Below are positions 23,310 through 35,208 of a stretch of DNA of 64,000 nt, piece after piece. How positions within the stretch are numbered: position 1 is the stretch's first letter; the number at the start of each line of letters is the position of its first letter. Source of the stretch: Hedera helix (lineage: Eukaryota > Streptophyta > Magnoliopsida > Apiales > Araliaceae); assembly GCA_947179155.2 (NCBI GenBank), contig OX359282.1, positions 31,042,221 to 31,106,220 on the forward strand. Direction: 5' to 3'. The notes beneath the pieces are model-generated. The model had not been told where the DNA came from and did not search any database. It saw nothing but the letters and a program-made list of their open reading frames with translations. The translations under genes and the position numbers were made by a program.

Positions 23310-24561
23310 TTATTTCTTTGTTAAAGAGATGACTATATTGAAGTAATCTGGTTTCTCCATGGATGAATACTTCTCCACATGATCTGCAAACCTAGTGAAT
23401 AAATTGTCCATAATAGATACTCCAAAATGGCTAGCCAGCATGGGTTCAAGAAGAGCTCTTATACCATTTGCCATTGTTTTTGCACTCCTTACATGACCTT
23501 CATTTTCACTTGCATCCCAATTCAGTTTAAAAGCCTCTAGCTTATCAAGATTAAAGGAGTCTTCCTTCTGAATAATAGCTTTCACTTCATCCTCATACGG
23601 CAAATACCAAGGGATATTAAATGAGAATAAATCAGCCTCTTGAACGATCCGCTACGGGCATTAATGAAAGGATCAGCAAAAAAAAATTAATATATTATCC
23701 CACATACAATTTGGTAAAACTTTTTCTATGGCAACCATTATTTTCAGTAGATTAATGCAAAATTGACCCTTCAATTTTTCTCATGTTGTAACGATATCGT
23801 CTTTTAGTTTTCATAATTGTCAAACACCGTCCTTAAAGTACATATAATTGTTCAACCATGCTCAAGTTTTTATAAATGGTCATAGGTCTCCCGATAAGAT
23901 AGGTTATATTTATGAAAACTGGAATTTACTTTGAACAACAAAATGTACACCAAGGTGGGGTTAGACAGTTATGAAAATTGAAGGATGAGATCAGCACAAA
24001 ATTGATAAACTGAAGGGTCGATTTTGCATTTTAGTTATTCAGTACCTCTTTCACCATGTCAAGAAGTGATTTTGCAAGCAACTCGTAACGGCCACAAGCA
24101 TCTTTGCTATAGGGGTCGGCGATACTCCTACTGAGTAACGTTAAGACCATACGCCCACCAGGTACAATTTCATGAGACCGTGTCCTTAGAAATGTTGAGA
24201 AATCCCTCTGAAATTGCTTCAAATAAGCTTGAAATACATCAGGAGGACTTCCCTTCGCTAGGTAAATATTTTCCTTGTTATTTTCCAGCCTTTCAGGAAC
24301 CTACAAATAATCTTTCTAAAATATAGCATCAATTCTGACTTTTAAGACGTAAGTTTGAGACCATTTCAATTTCATTTACATGGCTATTTAGATAAGTGAA
24401 AAATAAATTTAAAAAAATGATAAACAAACTTAAAACTACCTGAGAGAGCCAATGAAGGCTATAAGAGGAGTGAACAAAGTGTAGGGTTTTGGTAGGGAAA
24501 AGCCTCTCATAGAAAGAGCCTGGCATAGCCGATATGAAAGTACAAGACCTGCATTTGTCAC
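23310..24561 (-). pseudogene. SABATH methyltransferase B2, 5' half lost to gypsy insertion
   Basis: Remains of gene B on the minus strand: exon 2 fragment 24440-24561, exon 3 24046-24300, exon 4 23310-23651 ending in a normal stop. Exon 2 is cut at 24561/24562 at the same base as in B1, where the gypsy LTR starts TGTTGGGATC. Exon 1 and the SAM-binding part of exon 2 are absent from the rest of unit 2. Exons 3 and 4 remain open and close to B3. The QFQRDF, VPGGRMVLT and FNIPWYLPYEDE segments are preserved, so the gene died by insertion and deletion rather than by point mutation. Without its start and SAM-binding motif it cannot make a working enzyme. Confidence 0.93.
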
Positions 24562-25058
24562 TGTTGGGATCAGAATATTTGGACTGAGGTGTGGGCTGGT
24601 CTGTGTTGTTTTGTTGGGCTGGACTTTCCTTTTAACACTTGGGTTCTTTTATGGGCCGAGTAAGGGAGCCTCATTGGAGTTGGGTTTTTTAGCTGTTGGC
24701 CCATGCACGGTTAGGGGCTCTTGGTCCTACACACTTTCTGATATTTGTACGCTCATATAAATAGAGACTTTCATGGGAGTGGAGAAATATATTATTATTA
24801 TTGCTAGACTGATTTTACTGTTTAAAAAAGACGGAACCATCATTTTCCAGCAAACGGACTCTCTATTGTTCTTGAGAAAGATTCAAACACGATTATCATA
24901 CTAGTGGAATTATCCTTTTCCCCGTGGTTTTTTCCCTATTAGGTTTCCACGTAAATTCCTGTGTTCTCGTAATACTTTCTCCTGTTTTATTGGTGTTTGC
25001 CGTTTAATTTTTCTTGTTGTTTCGTTATTTCAACGAGTGATAAAATTTGGCGTTAACA
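24562..25058 (+). repeat. Gypsy (Tat) LTR, unit 2
   Basis: 497 bp, TGTTGGGATC...GCGTTAACA, TATAAATA at 24756-24763. It joins B2 exon 2 at the same base as in B1. Confidence 0.9.
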
Positions 25059-25059
25059 T

Positions 25060-25076
25060 TGGCGCTAGAAGGAGGG
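25060..25076 (+). promoter_or_regulatory. Gypsy primer-binding site, unit 2
   Basis: TGGCGCTAGAAGGAGGG, one base after the LTR; identical to the unit 1 site. Confidence 0.65.
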
Positions 25077-25130
25077 CTTTGGTTCTGTTTTAAAATCACC
25101 GAGTGAGTAAAGCATAGCAGCAGATTGGTT

Positions 25131-26912
25131 ATGGAGCATCAAGGTGATTGGACGGAGAAGACTGGTTCTTCAGCACCTTCTATAACGAGGGGTTCGGTTA
25201 GGGATAGATTGGGTTCATCTGCTCACAGAGGAGGTTCGACAGTGCCGCACTCCAACTCGGTCGGACGACAGTTGTTCCCCTCTATTTCTCCAAGCTTGGT
25301 CCATGATAGGGAAACGAACCATCAATTTTCTGTCCGAGAGCGTGAGGTTGATGAGAGGGAGTCTTACAATCAGGGGGACTCTATTAAGAGACAGAGAATC
25401 CAGACGGTAGAAGGGACTATGCGGTCTCTCCGACATTAGCAGGAAGAGTGGGTTGTTCTATCGGAAGAGTTGACGGAGGATGAGAAGCCTCAGGACACAG
25501 TTCAAGGGTCTGGGATACGGACGCCTCGGAGTAGGGAAGGTCGGGGAAGGGTGAATGACCCACCCTTATCACCATTGGTAGATAGAGTCGGGGGTAGCTA
25601 CGGCCCTCCGAAACCATATTCGAAGCGGGCAGATAAGGGCCCAACCACTTCTCAGGATAGGAGGTCGACTTACTCAGACCGGTGGACGCACTCCCTATCC
25701 CCACGGTGGAGACGTAACCAAAAGGACGATCGTGTAGCTCGGAGCCCGAGAAGCGGAGCCCGAGAAAGGGGTCAGGGTATCAGCCTGACGATCGTGTAAC
25801 TCGGTGCCCTAGGACATGTTTAGAAGATACATCTGATTATCGGGAAACACGAAGTCCTTGAAAAGGCTCAGGGGTTGGACTTGACTCTCAGAAAGCTAGT
25901 GATGATGATATACTTAGAAAAAGAATGGCAGACCTGGAAAGACAGTTAGTTGAAGTTAAGGCGGGAGCTAAGCCCGTAGACACCAAGTCTCCATTCTCAG
26001 CTACGACTAACATGGAAAAGGCTGACCCGAAGATGAAGTTACCTCCATTAGAATCTTTTGATGGTACCGGTGATCCCTACGACCATACGAATTCCTATGA
26101 AATTATAATGGGGTATTACAACCACTCTGATGCGGGGATGTGCAAGATCTTCCTAACCACTTAAAAAAAGGCAGCGAAGCAATAGATCGTATCATTGCCA
26201 ATTGTTAATTCATGGAAAGAGTTATGCGACAAGTTTCATGACCGGTTCGGGAGCAACAAAAAGAGGGGGAAATTAATAGCATCGCTGATGCAAATTAAGC
26301 AAAGAGGAGATGAAACCCTAAACCAATATGTACAGTGGTTCAGGGAGGCTGCAGGGGCAGTGGTTAACCTGGATATGACCCAGGCGTTGGGATTCTTTAC
26401 TACGGGGTTGAACATTGGCAAATCAAAGAAGTTGATGAAGGACATCATGTTCAAACCGCCGAAGGATCTGGCTGATGCTTATGAGCGAGTAGAGAATTTT
26501 ATTGCGATTGAAGAAGCAATGGCTACTTTGACAAAGAATCAGAAAGGGACTGACCAGTACAAACCTAGGGAAGGGAAATCTGATGTGCTGGATAGGCTTC
26601 GCCCGAAGGGAAGTAATCAGGCAAACCGACCACCCACCAGCTCAAATTTGAACAGAAGACATACACTCCTCTGAATGCCGATCAGGTGTAGATATTGAAT
26701 AAAATCAGAGGTACACAACTTTTTGAACCACCCCGAACGAGGAGGGGTTATCGGGGATTCTCAAATCAATTTTGTGAGTATCATCAGTCGAGAGGACATG
26801 ATGCGGAAAGATGTCTCAACTTGAAGGAGCTGATTGAGAAGAATGTGCAGAGTGGGCGATTATTGCACTTTGTCACTGGGCGCACAATCCCTCAAAGAGG
26901 ACGACCATAAAG
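25131..26912 (+). pseudogene. Tat gag, first copy in T2
   Basis: ATG at 25131 (MEHQGDWTEKTG). An in-frame TAG at 25437 interrupts the Arg/Ser-rich N-terminal part, and the frameshift near 25745-25799 is shared with unit 1. The gag core begins at 25925 (MADLERQLVEVKAG) and continues 26195-26674 (VNSWKELCDKFHDRFGSNKK, LMQIKQRGDETLNQYVQ). There is a stop near 26164 and a small deletion by 26200. The zinc knuckle at about 26772 is well kept: FCEYHQSRGHDAERC, a CX2HX4HX4C arrangement. Confidence 0.88.
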
Positions 26913-27027
26913 GGACGATCAGAATGAGGCAGGTACAAATCAGCCGAGGCCAGTTATTGATGTCATCAGTGGAGGGGTACCTAGAAACCAGGCGGAAAAG
27001 CGCCGGAGATCCACTTCGGAGATTGTA

Positions 27028-27873
27028 ATGGCTTTGGCAGAACAGTCGGCCAAACCAGGATGGCTTTATCCGGTTATGGTCATCTCGTTTTCTGATGAGG
27101 ATTACCCAGCTGATCCTGTGGAACCACATGAAGGGGCCTTGGTGATAACTGCCCAAGTAGGACCTGTGGATATGAAGAGGATAATAGTCGATAACGGATC
27201 TTCTGTTGATGTGTTATACAGTCATGCTTATCAACGCATGGATTTGGAAGGGATCAGGCTGAAAGTGGGACAAGAATCACCCTTATACAGGTTCGGGAAT
27301 GAAGTCGTGCCTGTAATCGGGACAGTGGAGTTACTAATGGTGTTTGGAAATGCTCATAAATAATTGAAGATCAACGTCAAGTTCTTTGTAGTACAGGTGG
27401 ACTCAGCTTATAATGCTATCCTTGGAAGAACGACACTATCAGCACTTCAAGCAGTCACCTCGATTGCCCATTTTAAGATGAAGTTTCCTACTTTCCACGG
27501 AGTCGGAGAAGTAAAAGGTGATCTCGACATTGCGAGGAGGTGTTATCGGCACACTCTCACGGCACCACTGGTCGGGGTCAGCAAGATGAAGCAGACTTTG
27601 ACGGTGGATGTTGAGCCTTTTACCGAGGGAGTTACTAACCCGTTGGCTTCCCCTGCTGAAGAAATCGAGGATGTAGAACTCATTCCGGGAAATACCGAGA
27701 AGTTGGTCAAGATAGGAGCCGGGTTAAAAGATATTTTGAAGAAGGGATTAACAGAGTTACTTAGAACTTATGTTGATATCTTCGCCTGGACGCCTCGAGA
27801 TATGCCGGGGATGGCGAAAGATGTGGTCGTCCATAGGCTATCCGTTGATCCCGAGAAAAAGCCTGTCTTCTAG
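27028..27873 (+). pseudogene. Tat aspartic protease region, first copy in T2
   Basis: VDNGSSVDVLYSHAY carries the retropepsin D-x-G-S active site, changed to DNGSS. Downstream are YRFGNEVVPVIGTVEL and AYNAILGRTTLSALQ. An in-frame TAA at 27361 splits it, and a TAG at 27871 separates it from RT. The protease would cleave the gag-pol polyprotein in a live element. Confidence 0.85.
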
Positions 27874-28746
27874 AAGAGACGGATCTTTGCTCCCGAACGA
27901 CAGAAGATCATTGATAAAGAAGTAGGAAAGCTATTGGACGCTGGTATTATCGAAGAGATTGAGTACCCGGAGTGGCTTGCTAATGTCGTATTGGTCCGCA
28001 AATAGAATGGAAAGTGGAGAGTCTGCATCGACTACACGGACCAGAATAAAGCTTGCCCAAAGGATTTCTATCCTTTGCCACACATAGACCAATTGATTGA
28101 TGCAACTTCAGGGAATGCCACACTGAGCTTTTTGGACGCGTTTTCGGGATACAATCAGATTTTGATGGAGAGAGACGATATCCCGAAGACCTCATTTATC
28201 ACTCATCGGGCCATTTACGCCTACAACCGAATGACGTTCAGACTCATTAATGCTGGAGCGACTTATCAGAGAATGATGAATAAAATGTTCCGAAAGCAGA
28301 TCAGCCGAAACATGGAGGTGTATGTTGATGACATGATTGTTAAAAGTATGAGGCTGCATGACCATTTGGATGATTTAGAAGAATGCTTTCGGACAGTTCG
28401 TCACTACCATATACGGCTCAATCCTACCAAATGTATTTTTGGGCTTGGAGTGGGCCAATTTTTGGGATACCTGGTTAGTAAGAGGGGAATAGAGGCCAAT
28501 CCAGAGAAGATCAAGGAGGTCATTGATATGAAATCGCCGAGTAGCTTTAAAGATGTACAAAGACTAACAGGTCGGATAGCGGCTTTTCGAAGGTTCATGT
28601 CTCGATCAGCAGAAAGGTGTTTGTCGTTCTTTGATACGTTGAAAGGGCCCAAAAACGAGAAGTCCTTTCATTGGACTTTAGAGTGCGATGATGCGTTCCA
28701 AGGTATTAAAAAATATCTGTCAACGGCTGCAAAAACCTTTACCTAA
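27874..28746 (+). pseudogene. Tat reverse transcriptase, first copy in T2
   Basis: Starts around RIFAPERQKIIDKEVGKLLD. It contains NGKWRVCIDYTDQNKACPKD and YPLPHIDQLID, then the catalytic VYVDDMIVKS, FGLGVGQFLGYLVSKRGIE and thumb sequences up to the RNase H connection. A TAG near 28005 and a frameshift around 28690-28746 prevent a continuous protein. Confidence 0.9.
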
Positions 28747-29956
28747 GAAGTTACTTTATTTGTACTTAGCCGTGAGCTCCTTGGCGGTCGGAGCAGCGTT
28801 GGTTCGGGAGGAAGGGGGTAGACAGAATCCGGTTTACTACGTAAGTCATGCTTTGAGGGATGCTGAAACAAGGTACCCCAACCTGGAGAAGTGTGTATAT
28901 TCTCTGGTGATTGCCATCAGAAAGCTACGACACTACTTTCAGAGCCGGGTGGTGGTTGTCTATACCGACCAACCGTTGAAGAAAATTCTGTACAAGCCTA
29001 ATTCGTCGGGGAGGATGGTAGCATGGGCTGTGGAATTGAGTCAGTTTACATTGGATTATCGTCCTCGAAAAGCAATAAAAGGCCAAGCCTTGGCTGACTT
29101 TATGGTGGAATGCATGTTTTCGAATGAAAATCCAGTTAACTGTTTGGGGTCGGAAGTTACACTGATCGCTGGGGGGCAGCCACCCTCATCTTTTTCTTGG
29201 GCTTTATGCGTGGACGGATCGTCTACGGCGGATTCAAGTGGGGCCGGTGTAATTTTAACTAGTCCTGAAGGTTTCAAGGTTCAACAGGCTATCTGGTTCA
29301 GGTTTAAAGCAACCAACAATGAGGCAGAATATGAAGCTATCTTGGCAGGCCTGAGGTTGGCTCGTGGTTTAGAAGTGAAAAACTTAATAATTCTTAGTGA
29401 TTCACAGCTGGTGATCAAACAGATTCAAGGAGAATACGAAGCTCGCGGAGATCGAATGACGAAGTACCTATCCAAGGTGAAGAACATTCTGCACTATTTT
29501 GATTCATACTCGTTACAGAACATCGATCGAAATGACAATACTGTGGCTGATGCTTTATCAAAGCTTGCCACTACTCCGAGCGAGTCTTTGTTGGGGTCGG
29601 TATATGTAGAAGAGTTGATTAAACCCAGTATTATGAGAAAGGAAGTCAAGTGTGTTGAAAGGTCCAACTGTTGGTTAACACCGTACTTGGATTATTTGGC
29701 TGATGGAAAGTTACCAACCGATAAGATCATGGCCAAGAAGGTAAGGTACAGAAGTGCCTATTTCTGCCTGATTGATGAAGATCTGTTCCGACGAGCTTAT
29801 TCGGGTTCTATGGCAAAGTGTCTTATTCCCTCGGAGGCCTCTTACGCTCTTCGGGAGGTCCACGAGGGTATTTGTGGGGACCATTTGGGGGCAAAGTCTT
29901 TAGCATATAAGTATTCGACAAGGATATTATTGGCCGACAATGTTTCGGGAGGCTAA
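28688..29956 (+). pseudogene. Tat dual RNase H and integrase start, first copy in T2
   Basis: Open for 422 codons. The first RNase H part reads GAALVREEGGRQNPVYYVSH and RKLRHYFQSRVVVVYTDQPL. It is followed by a second, archaeal-type RNase H: ALCVDGSSTADSSGAGVIL, NNEAEYEAILAGL, LSDSQLVIKQIQGEY, with Asp/Glu/Asp metal ligands. The second domain is diagnostic of Tat-lineage elements. The end enters the integrase HHCC domain (VHEGICGDHLGAKSLAYK), then loses frame near 29910-29945. Confidence 0.9.
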
Positions 29957-30903
29957 GGAGTTTGTGCAGAAATGTCTGAAATGCCAATTGAATAGTTCTG
30001 TTGCACATCGGCCACCCGAAGAATTGTCCTCGGTACTATCTCCAATACCCTTAGCCGTTTGGGGGGTTGATTTGGTGGGACCAATGCCAAAAGCTAGGGG
30101 TCAGTTTGTTTATATGATTGTTGCAATCGATTATATGACCAAGTGGGTTGAAGCGAAACCTCTTCGGCGGATCACTGAGCAAGATTGTATTCATTTTCTG
30201 AAAGAGAACGTTGTCTTCAGGTTCGGGATTCCGATTGTCATAGTGTCTGATAATGGTTTGCAGTTCGTTGGTGCTGAGTTTGAAAAATTTTCTTGAAGAC
30301 CTGGGGATACAACATTGGAGGGCTTCAGTTGCGCATCCTCAGGCTAATGGACAAGTTGAAGTGACTAATAGAACTTTACTGAACGGAATCAATAGAAGGC
30401 TCGATACTGCTAAGGGGAGATGGCCCGAAGAACTTCCCAGTGTTTTATGGGCTTATCGAACAACTCCTAGGACGACGACGGGTGACTCTCCATTTCGACT
30501 TGCATATGGAACTGAGGCCTTGATTCCGGTAGAGGTCGGTTCTCCGTCTTTTCGGGTGATTAATTTCAATGAATTATATAATGATCAGGGATTTCGACTT
30601 AATCTAGATCTGTTGGATGAGACTCGGGATACTGCATTACTGAAGTTGGCATCTTATCAACAAAAAACAGCAAGACATTATAATTGGAGGGTTAAACTTA
30701 TGCGTTTTGAGGTCGGAGATTTGGTCCTTCGGGAGGCTGAAGCATCTACACCATTGAACACGGGCAAATTGATGCCAAATTGGGAAGGACCGTATGAGGT
30801 AGTCGAAGTTGTGAAATATGAGACATATCGTCTTCGGGATATGTCTAGATCCGATTTGAAGAACTTTTGGCATGCAACTAGATTAAGGAAGTATTTCCAA
30901 TAG
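29940..30903 (+). pseudogene. Tat integrase, first copy in T2
   Basis: Two overlapping frames, 29940-30296 and 30253-30903, split by a frameshift near 30290. CLKCQLN is the CxxC half of the zinc-binding domain. The catalytic core shows WGVDLVGPMP (first Asp), IVSDNGLQFVG (second Asp) and ANGQVEVTNRTLLNGI (Glu in the expected region). The C-terminal part (EVGDLVLREAEA, LMPNWEGPYEVVEVV) is the GPF/Y-like module. It inserts the DNA copy in a live element. Confidence 0.9.
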
Positions 30904-31049
30904 TTAGTTGGGATGTTTTGCTTTATTTATACTTGTTGGATTTCGTGGAAATTTTAGTACTTAGTGTATGTTCGCACAAGAAATTTATGAAGTTCTGAAT
31001 TTCATTCATAATAGTTGCGATTTACATTTGGAAATAAAAAAAATGGTGG

Positions 31050-31560
31050 TTAAGTGTTGTCCTTGGGAGCATCAGAGTCGGAGTTGGAGAAAACTGCAGG
31101 ATCCACACCAGCTTTTGTTGCCTTTGCTATGGCTGCTTGGAATCCTTTGCTGAATTGTTCTATTATCTCCTCTAACAGTTCGGGAGAAGCTCTGTACTCC
31201 TCGAGGATTTGATAGCGTAGTTCGGGGGTCCTTAGTCGACCCTGTTCCCTCAAGATTTGGTTGGCATTTTGTTGGCGTTGGATGTCTGAGGACAATTGGG
31301 CGTTCTGTTCTTTTAGGTGGGCGAGTTCCTCAGTTTGTTGCTAAACACTCTTCAACGTTTCGGAGTTCTCAATCTGAAATCGGGAGATCTCTTCGGTCCT
31401 TTGGTTGCTATGTCAACTATGTCCTCGAATTGTTGTTGGAGATTTTCGTTGGAGGTTTTGAGGCTCAGGTTATCCTGGGTTAGCTGCTTATTTTTCTTCT
31501 TTAGGGCCTTGTATTTGGACTTCATCCTCTTCGCCCTTGAATCACGGTTTCCCGGTCTTG
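31050..31560 (-). pseudogene. Antisense coiled-coil ORF of the Tat element
   Basis: Minus-strand coding remnant just downstream of integrase. The open part, 31050-31295, encodes LREQGRLRTPELRYQILEE and ELLEEIIEQFSKGFQAAI and ends DSDAPKDNT. Upstream the same protein continues as KEQNAQLSSDIQ and TEELAHL to a TAG (probably a mutated CAG) near 31340. After a further frameshift it reads MKSKYKALKKKNKQLTQDN and EDIVDIATKG. The composition is Gln/Glu/Lys-rich with heptads, so probably coiled coil. Antisense ORFs between pol and the 3' LTR are known in Tat-lineage elements; the role is unknown. Confidence 0.65.
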
Positions 31561-31587
31561 ATTCTCGACCAAGAAGACGACTGAAGG

Positions 31588-32690
31588 TCGACTTCTCAGA
31601 CCGGTGGACGTACTCCCTATCCCCACGGTGGAGACGTAACCGAAAGGACGATCGTGTAGCTTGGAGCCCGAGAAGGGGGTCAGGGTATCAGCCTGACGAT
31701 CATGTAGCTCGGAGCCCGAGAAGGGGGTTAGGGTATCAGCCTGACGATCATATAGCTCGGAGTCCGAGGACAGGTTTAGAAGATACATCTGATTGTCGAG
31801 AAATACGAAGTCCTAGAAAAGGCTCAGGGGTTGGACTTGACTCTCAGAAAGCCAGTGATGATGATTTACTTAGAAAAAGAATGGCAGACCTAGAAAGACA
31901 GTTAGCTGAAGTTAAGGCGGGAGCTAAACCCGTAGACACCAAGTCTCCATTCTCAGCTACGATTAACATGAAAAAGGCTGACCCGAAGATGAAGTTGCCG
32001 TCATTGGAATCTTTTGATGGTACCGGTGATCCCTACGACCATAAGAATTCCTATGAAATTATAATGGGGTATTACAACCACTCTGATGCGAGGATGTGCA
32101 AGATCTTCCTAACCACTTTAAAAAAGGCAGCGAAGCAATGGATCGTATCTTTGCCATCGAGAAGTGTTAATTCATGGAAAGAGTTATGCGACAAGTTTCA
32201 TGACCGGTTCGGGAGCAATAAAAAGAGGGGGAAATTAACAGCATCGCTGATGCAAATTAAGCAAAGGGGAGATGAAACCCTAAACCAATATGTACAGCGG
32301 TTCAGGGAGGCTGCAGGGGCAGTGGTTAACCTGGATATGACTCAGGCGTTTGGATTCTTTACTACGGGGTTGGACATTGGCAAATCAAAGAAGTTGATGA
32401 AGGACATCATGTTCAAACCGCCGAAGGATCTGGCTGATGCTTATGAGCGAGCAGAGAATTTTATTGCGATTGAAGAAGCAATGACTACTTTGACAAAGAA
32501 TCAGAAGGGGACTGGCCAGTACAAACCAAAGGAAGGGAAATCTGATGTGCTGGATAGGCTTGGCCCGAAGGGAAGCAATCAGGCAAACCGACCACCCACC
32601 TCGCCCAAATTTGAACAGAAGACATACACTCCTCTGAATGCCGATCGGGTGCAGATATTAAATGAAATCAAAGGTACACAAATTTTTTAA
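31588..32690 (+). pseudogene. Tat gag, second copy in T2
   Basis: Open through the gag core to TAA at 32688. It includes the 16-residue repeats, MADLERQLAEVKAGAKPVDT and LMQIKQRGDETLNQYVQRFR. The reading frame also stays open upstream into the fused antisense-ORF region (to 31317), but that part is not gag. The N-terminal third of gag is missing. The stop separates it from a degenerate zinc knuckle (FCEYYQSRGRDAERC). Confidence 0.85.
31644..31787 (+). repeat. 48-bp (16-residue) repeats in gag
   Basis: Three tandem units reading DDxVARSPRRGLGYQP-like. The other two gag copies have a single disrupted version. Confidence 0.8.
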
Positions 32691-32783
32691 CCACCCCGAA
32701 CGAGGAGGGGTTATCGGGGTTTCTCGAATCAATTTTGTGAGTATTATCAGTCGAGAGGACGTGATGCGGAAAGATGTCACGAC

Positions 32784-34245
32784 TTGAAGCAGCTTATTGA
32801 GAAGAATGTGCAGAGTGGGCGATTATTGCACTTTGTCGCTGGGCGCACAATCCCTCAAAGAGGACGACCACAAAGGGACGATCAGAATGAGGCTGGAACA
32901 AATCAGCCGAGGCCAGTTATTGATGTCATCAGTGGAGGGGTACCTAGAAACCAGGAGGGAAAGCGCCGGAAATTCACTTCGGAGATTGTAATGGCTTTGG
33001 CAGAACAGTCGGCCAAACCAAGACGACTTTATCCGGGTATGGTCATCTCGTTTTCTGATGAGGATTACCTAGCTGATCCTGTGGAACCACATGAAGGGGC
33101 CTTAGTGATAACTACCAAAGTACGACTTGTGGATATGAAAAGGATAATGGTCGATAACGGATCTTCTGTTAATGTGTTATACAGTCATGCTTATCAACGC
33201 ATGGATTTGGAAGGGATCAGGCCGGAAGTGGGACAAGAATCACCCTTATACGGGTTCGGGAATGAAGTCGTGCCTGTAATCGGGACAGTGGAGTTACCAA
33301 TGGTGTTCGGAAACGCTCCTAAACAATTGAAGATCAACGTCAACTTCTTTGTAGTACAGATGGACTCAGCTTATAATGCTATCCTTGGAAGAACGACACT
33401 ATCAGCACTTCAGGTAGTCACCTCGATTGCCCATTTTAAGATGAAGTTTCCTACTTTCCACGGAGTCGGAGAAGTAAAAGGTGATCTTGACATTGCGATG
33501 AGGTGTTATCGGCACGCTCTCACGGCACCACTGGTTGGGGTCAGCAAGATGAAGCAGACTTTGACGGTGGATGTTGAGCCTTTTACCGAGGGAGTTACTG
33601 ACCCGTTGGCTTCCCCTGCTGAAGAAGCCGAGGATGTAGAACTCATTCCGGGATATACCGAGAAGTTGGTCAAGATAGGAGTCGGGTTAAAATATACTTT
33701 GAAGAAGGGATTAACAGAGTTACTTAGAACTTATGCTGATATCTTCGTCTGGACGCCTCGAGATATGCCGGGGATGGCGAAAGATGTGGTCGTCCATAGG
33801 CTATCCGTTGATCCCGAGAAAAAGCCTGTCTTCTAGAAGAGACGGATCTTTGCTCCCGAATGACAGAAGATCATTGATAAAGAAGTAGGAAAGCTATTGG
33901 ACGCTGGTATTATCGAAGAGATTGAGTACCCGGAATGGCTTGCTAATGTCGTATTGGTCCGCAAACAGAATGGAAAGTGGAAAGTCTGCATCGACTACAC
34001 GAACCTGAATAAAGCTCGCCCGAAGGATTTCTATCTTTTGCCACACATCGACCAATTGATTGATGCAACTTCAGGGAATGCCACACTGAGCTTTTTGGAC
34101 GCGTTTTCGGGATACAATCAGATTTTGATGGAGGGAGAAGATATCTCGAATACCTCATTTATCAATCATCGGGCCATTTATGCCTGCAACCGAATGACGT
34201 TCGGACTCATTAATGCTGGAGCGACTTATCCGAGAATGATGAATA
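32784..34245 (+). pseudogene. Tat protease and truncated RT, second copy in T2
   Basis: Protease frame 32784-33836 is the longest of the three copies: VDNGSSVNVLYSHAY, YGFGNEVVPVIGTVEL, ILGRTTLSALQ. A TAG at 33834-33836 follows PEKKPVF. RT resumes at 33897 (IIEEIEYPEWLANVVLVRK) and breaks after GATYPRMMN, before YVDD. The break is the same as in unit 1. Confidence 0.88.
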
Positions 34246-35201
34246 TGAATGACTAGGGTGGTTGGGGGTTGTTTGAACCATTTTACACTCAAAAATCAAC
34301 CAACAAGCTAGCTTCCCATCCATGTAGGCCCCAAAATTCGGGATTGACCATTTTATTTCTCCAATTTGACTTTATTTTTAAGTCCTATATAATTATATAT
34401 ATATATATATATATACCAATATATGTATACATATTCACATATACAAGCTTATTGGGCTCCACTTTGGACCTTAGAATTAATTATATTGTGCTCATTTATT
34501 TAATTTGTTTTGGCTCAATTTATTTATTATATTGGGCTAACATTAACTAACACATGCTACAATTAATTAAATTAAGTATTGGGCTTGTTTTAACTATTAC
34601 ATGGATCATTGTTTAATTAAATTATATAGGCTACTAGGTTGGTTTATTGGACTTAATTTAATATATCATTTGGAATTATTATATAATCCAATTAGACTTG
34701 TTATTTATAAGCCCATTAGACTATTTAATTAAATTAGCTTACATAACACTATCACTTACAAATTCTTGGGTTTGTTTTAATAAAACCCTAACACATGTTA
34801 ATACAAGTACCTTGACTTGATTAAATTAAATCATTCACTAACTCTTATCATCAAAATTGGGTTTATAATATCGTTACACATACACGTACAATTATTTTCA
34901 CAATGGGGTTATCTTTAATAATTCACTTGCTTCTTCTTTCTCATCATTCCTACAAGTAATTAACTTATTCATTATAAAACTTCTTATTTGCCATACAAGG
35001 CCAACATTCAAGCTTTGTGATTTTATCACATAAGCTTCTCTTGCAATCTTTTTCCTTCTTTAGTTAATTATTTTATTTAACTAACTTAATACATCTCATC
35101 ATACAATTTAACACATACACACATACTTTATACCTCATATTTTCTTATGGATATAATTAAATAAAAAATAAATTATGTTCGTAATTTTTTCGGTCATTAC
35201 A
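34246..35201 (-). mobile_element. Solo Tekay-like LTR, T2
   Basis: Duplicate of 12258-13275 with a shorter (TA)n run. Same mismatched flanks: GAATA on the left, ACGCT on the right. Confidence 0.6.
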
Positions 35202-35208
35202 ACGCTAG

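Larger units (their letters stand above)
24562..31584 (+). mobile_element. Tat-type Ty3/gypsy element, first copy in T2
   Basis: Most complete gypsy copy: LTR 24562-25058, PBS, gag, zinc knuckle, protease, RT with YVDD, RNase H, a second RNase H domain, integrase, then an antisense coiled-coil ORF. Two RNase H domains and an extra ORF between pol and the 3' LTR are known traits of the Tat lineage. The 3' LTR is missing. At about 31585 the sequence passes directly into a second gag. Stops and frameshifts occur in every domain, so it is dead. Confidence 0.92.
31585..34245 (+). mobile_element. Second, partial Tat gypsy copy in T2 (gag-protease-RT)
   Basis: Begins inside gag at the short shared sequence AGGTCGACTT, directly fused to the antisense-ORF region of the first copy. 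It runs through gag, zinc knuckle and protease into RT, and ends at 34245 (GAATA) against the Tekay-like LTR. It has no LTR of its own. Confidence 0.9.
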
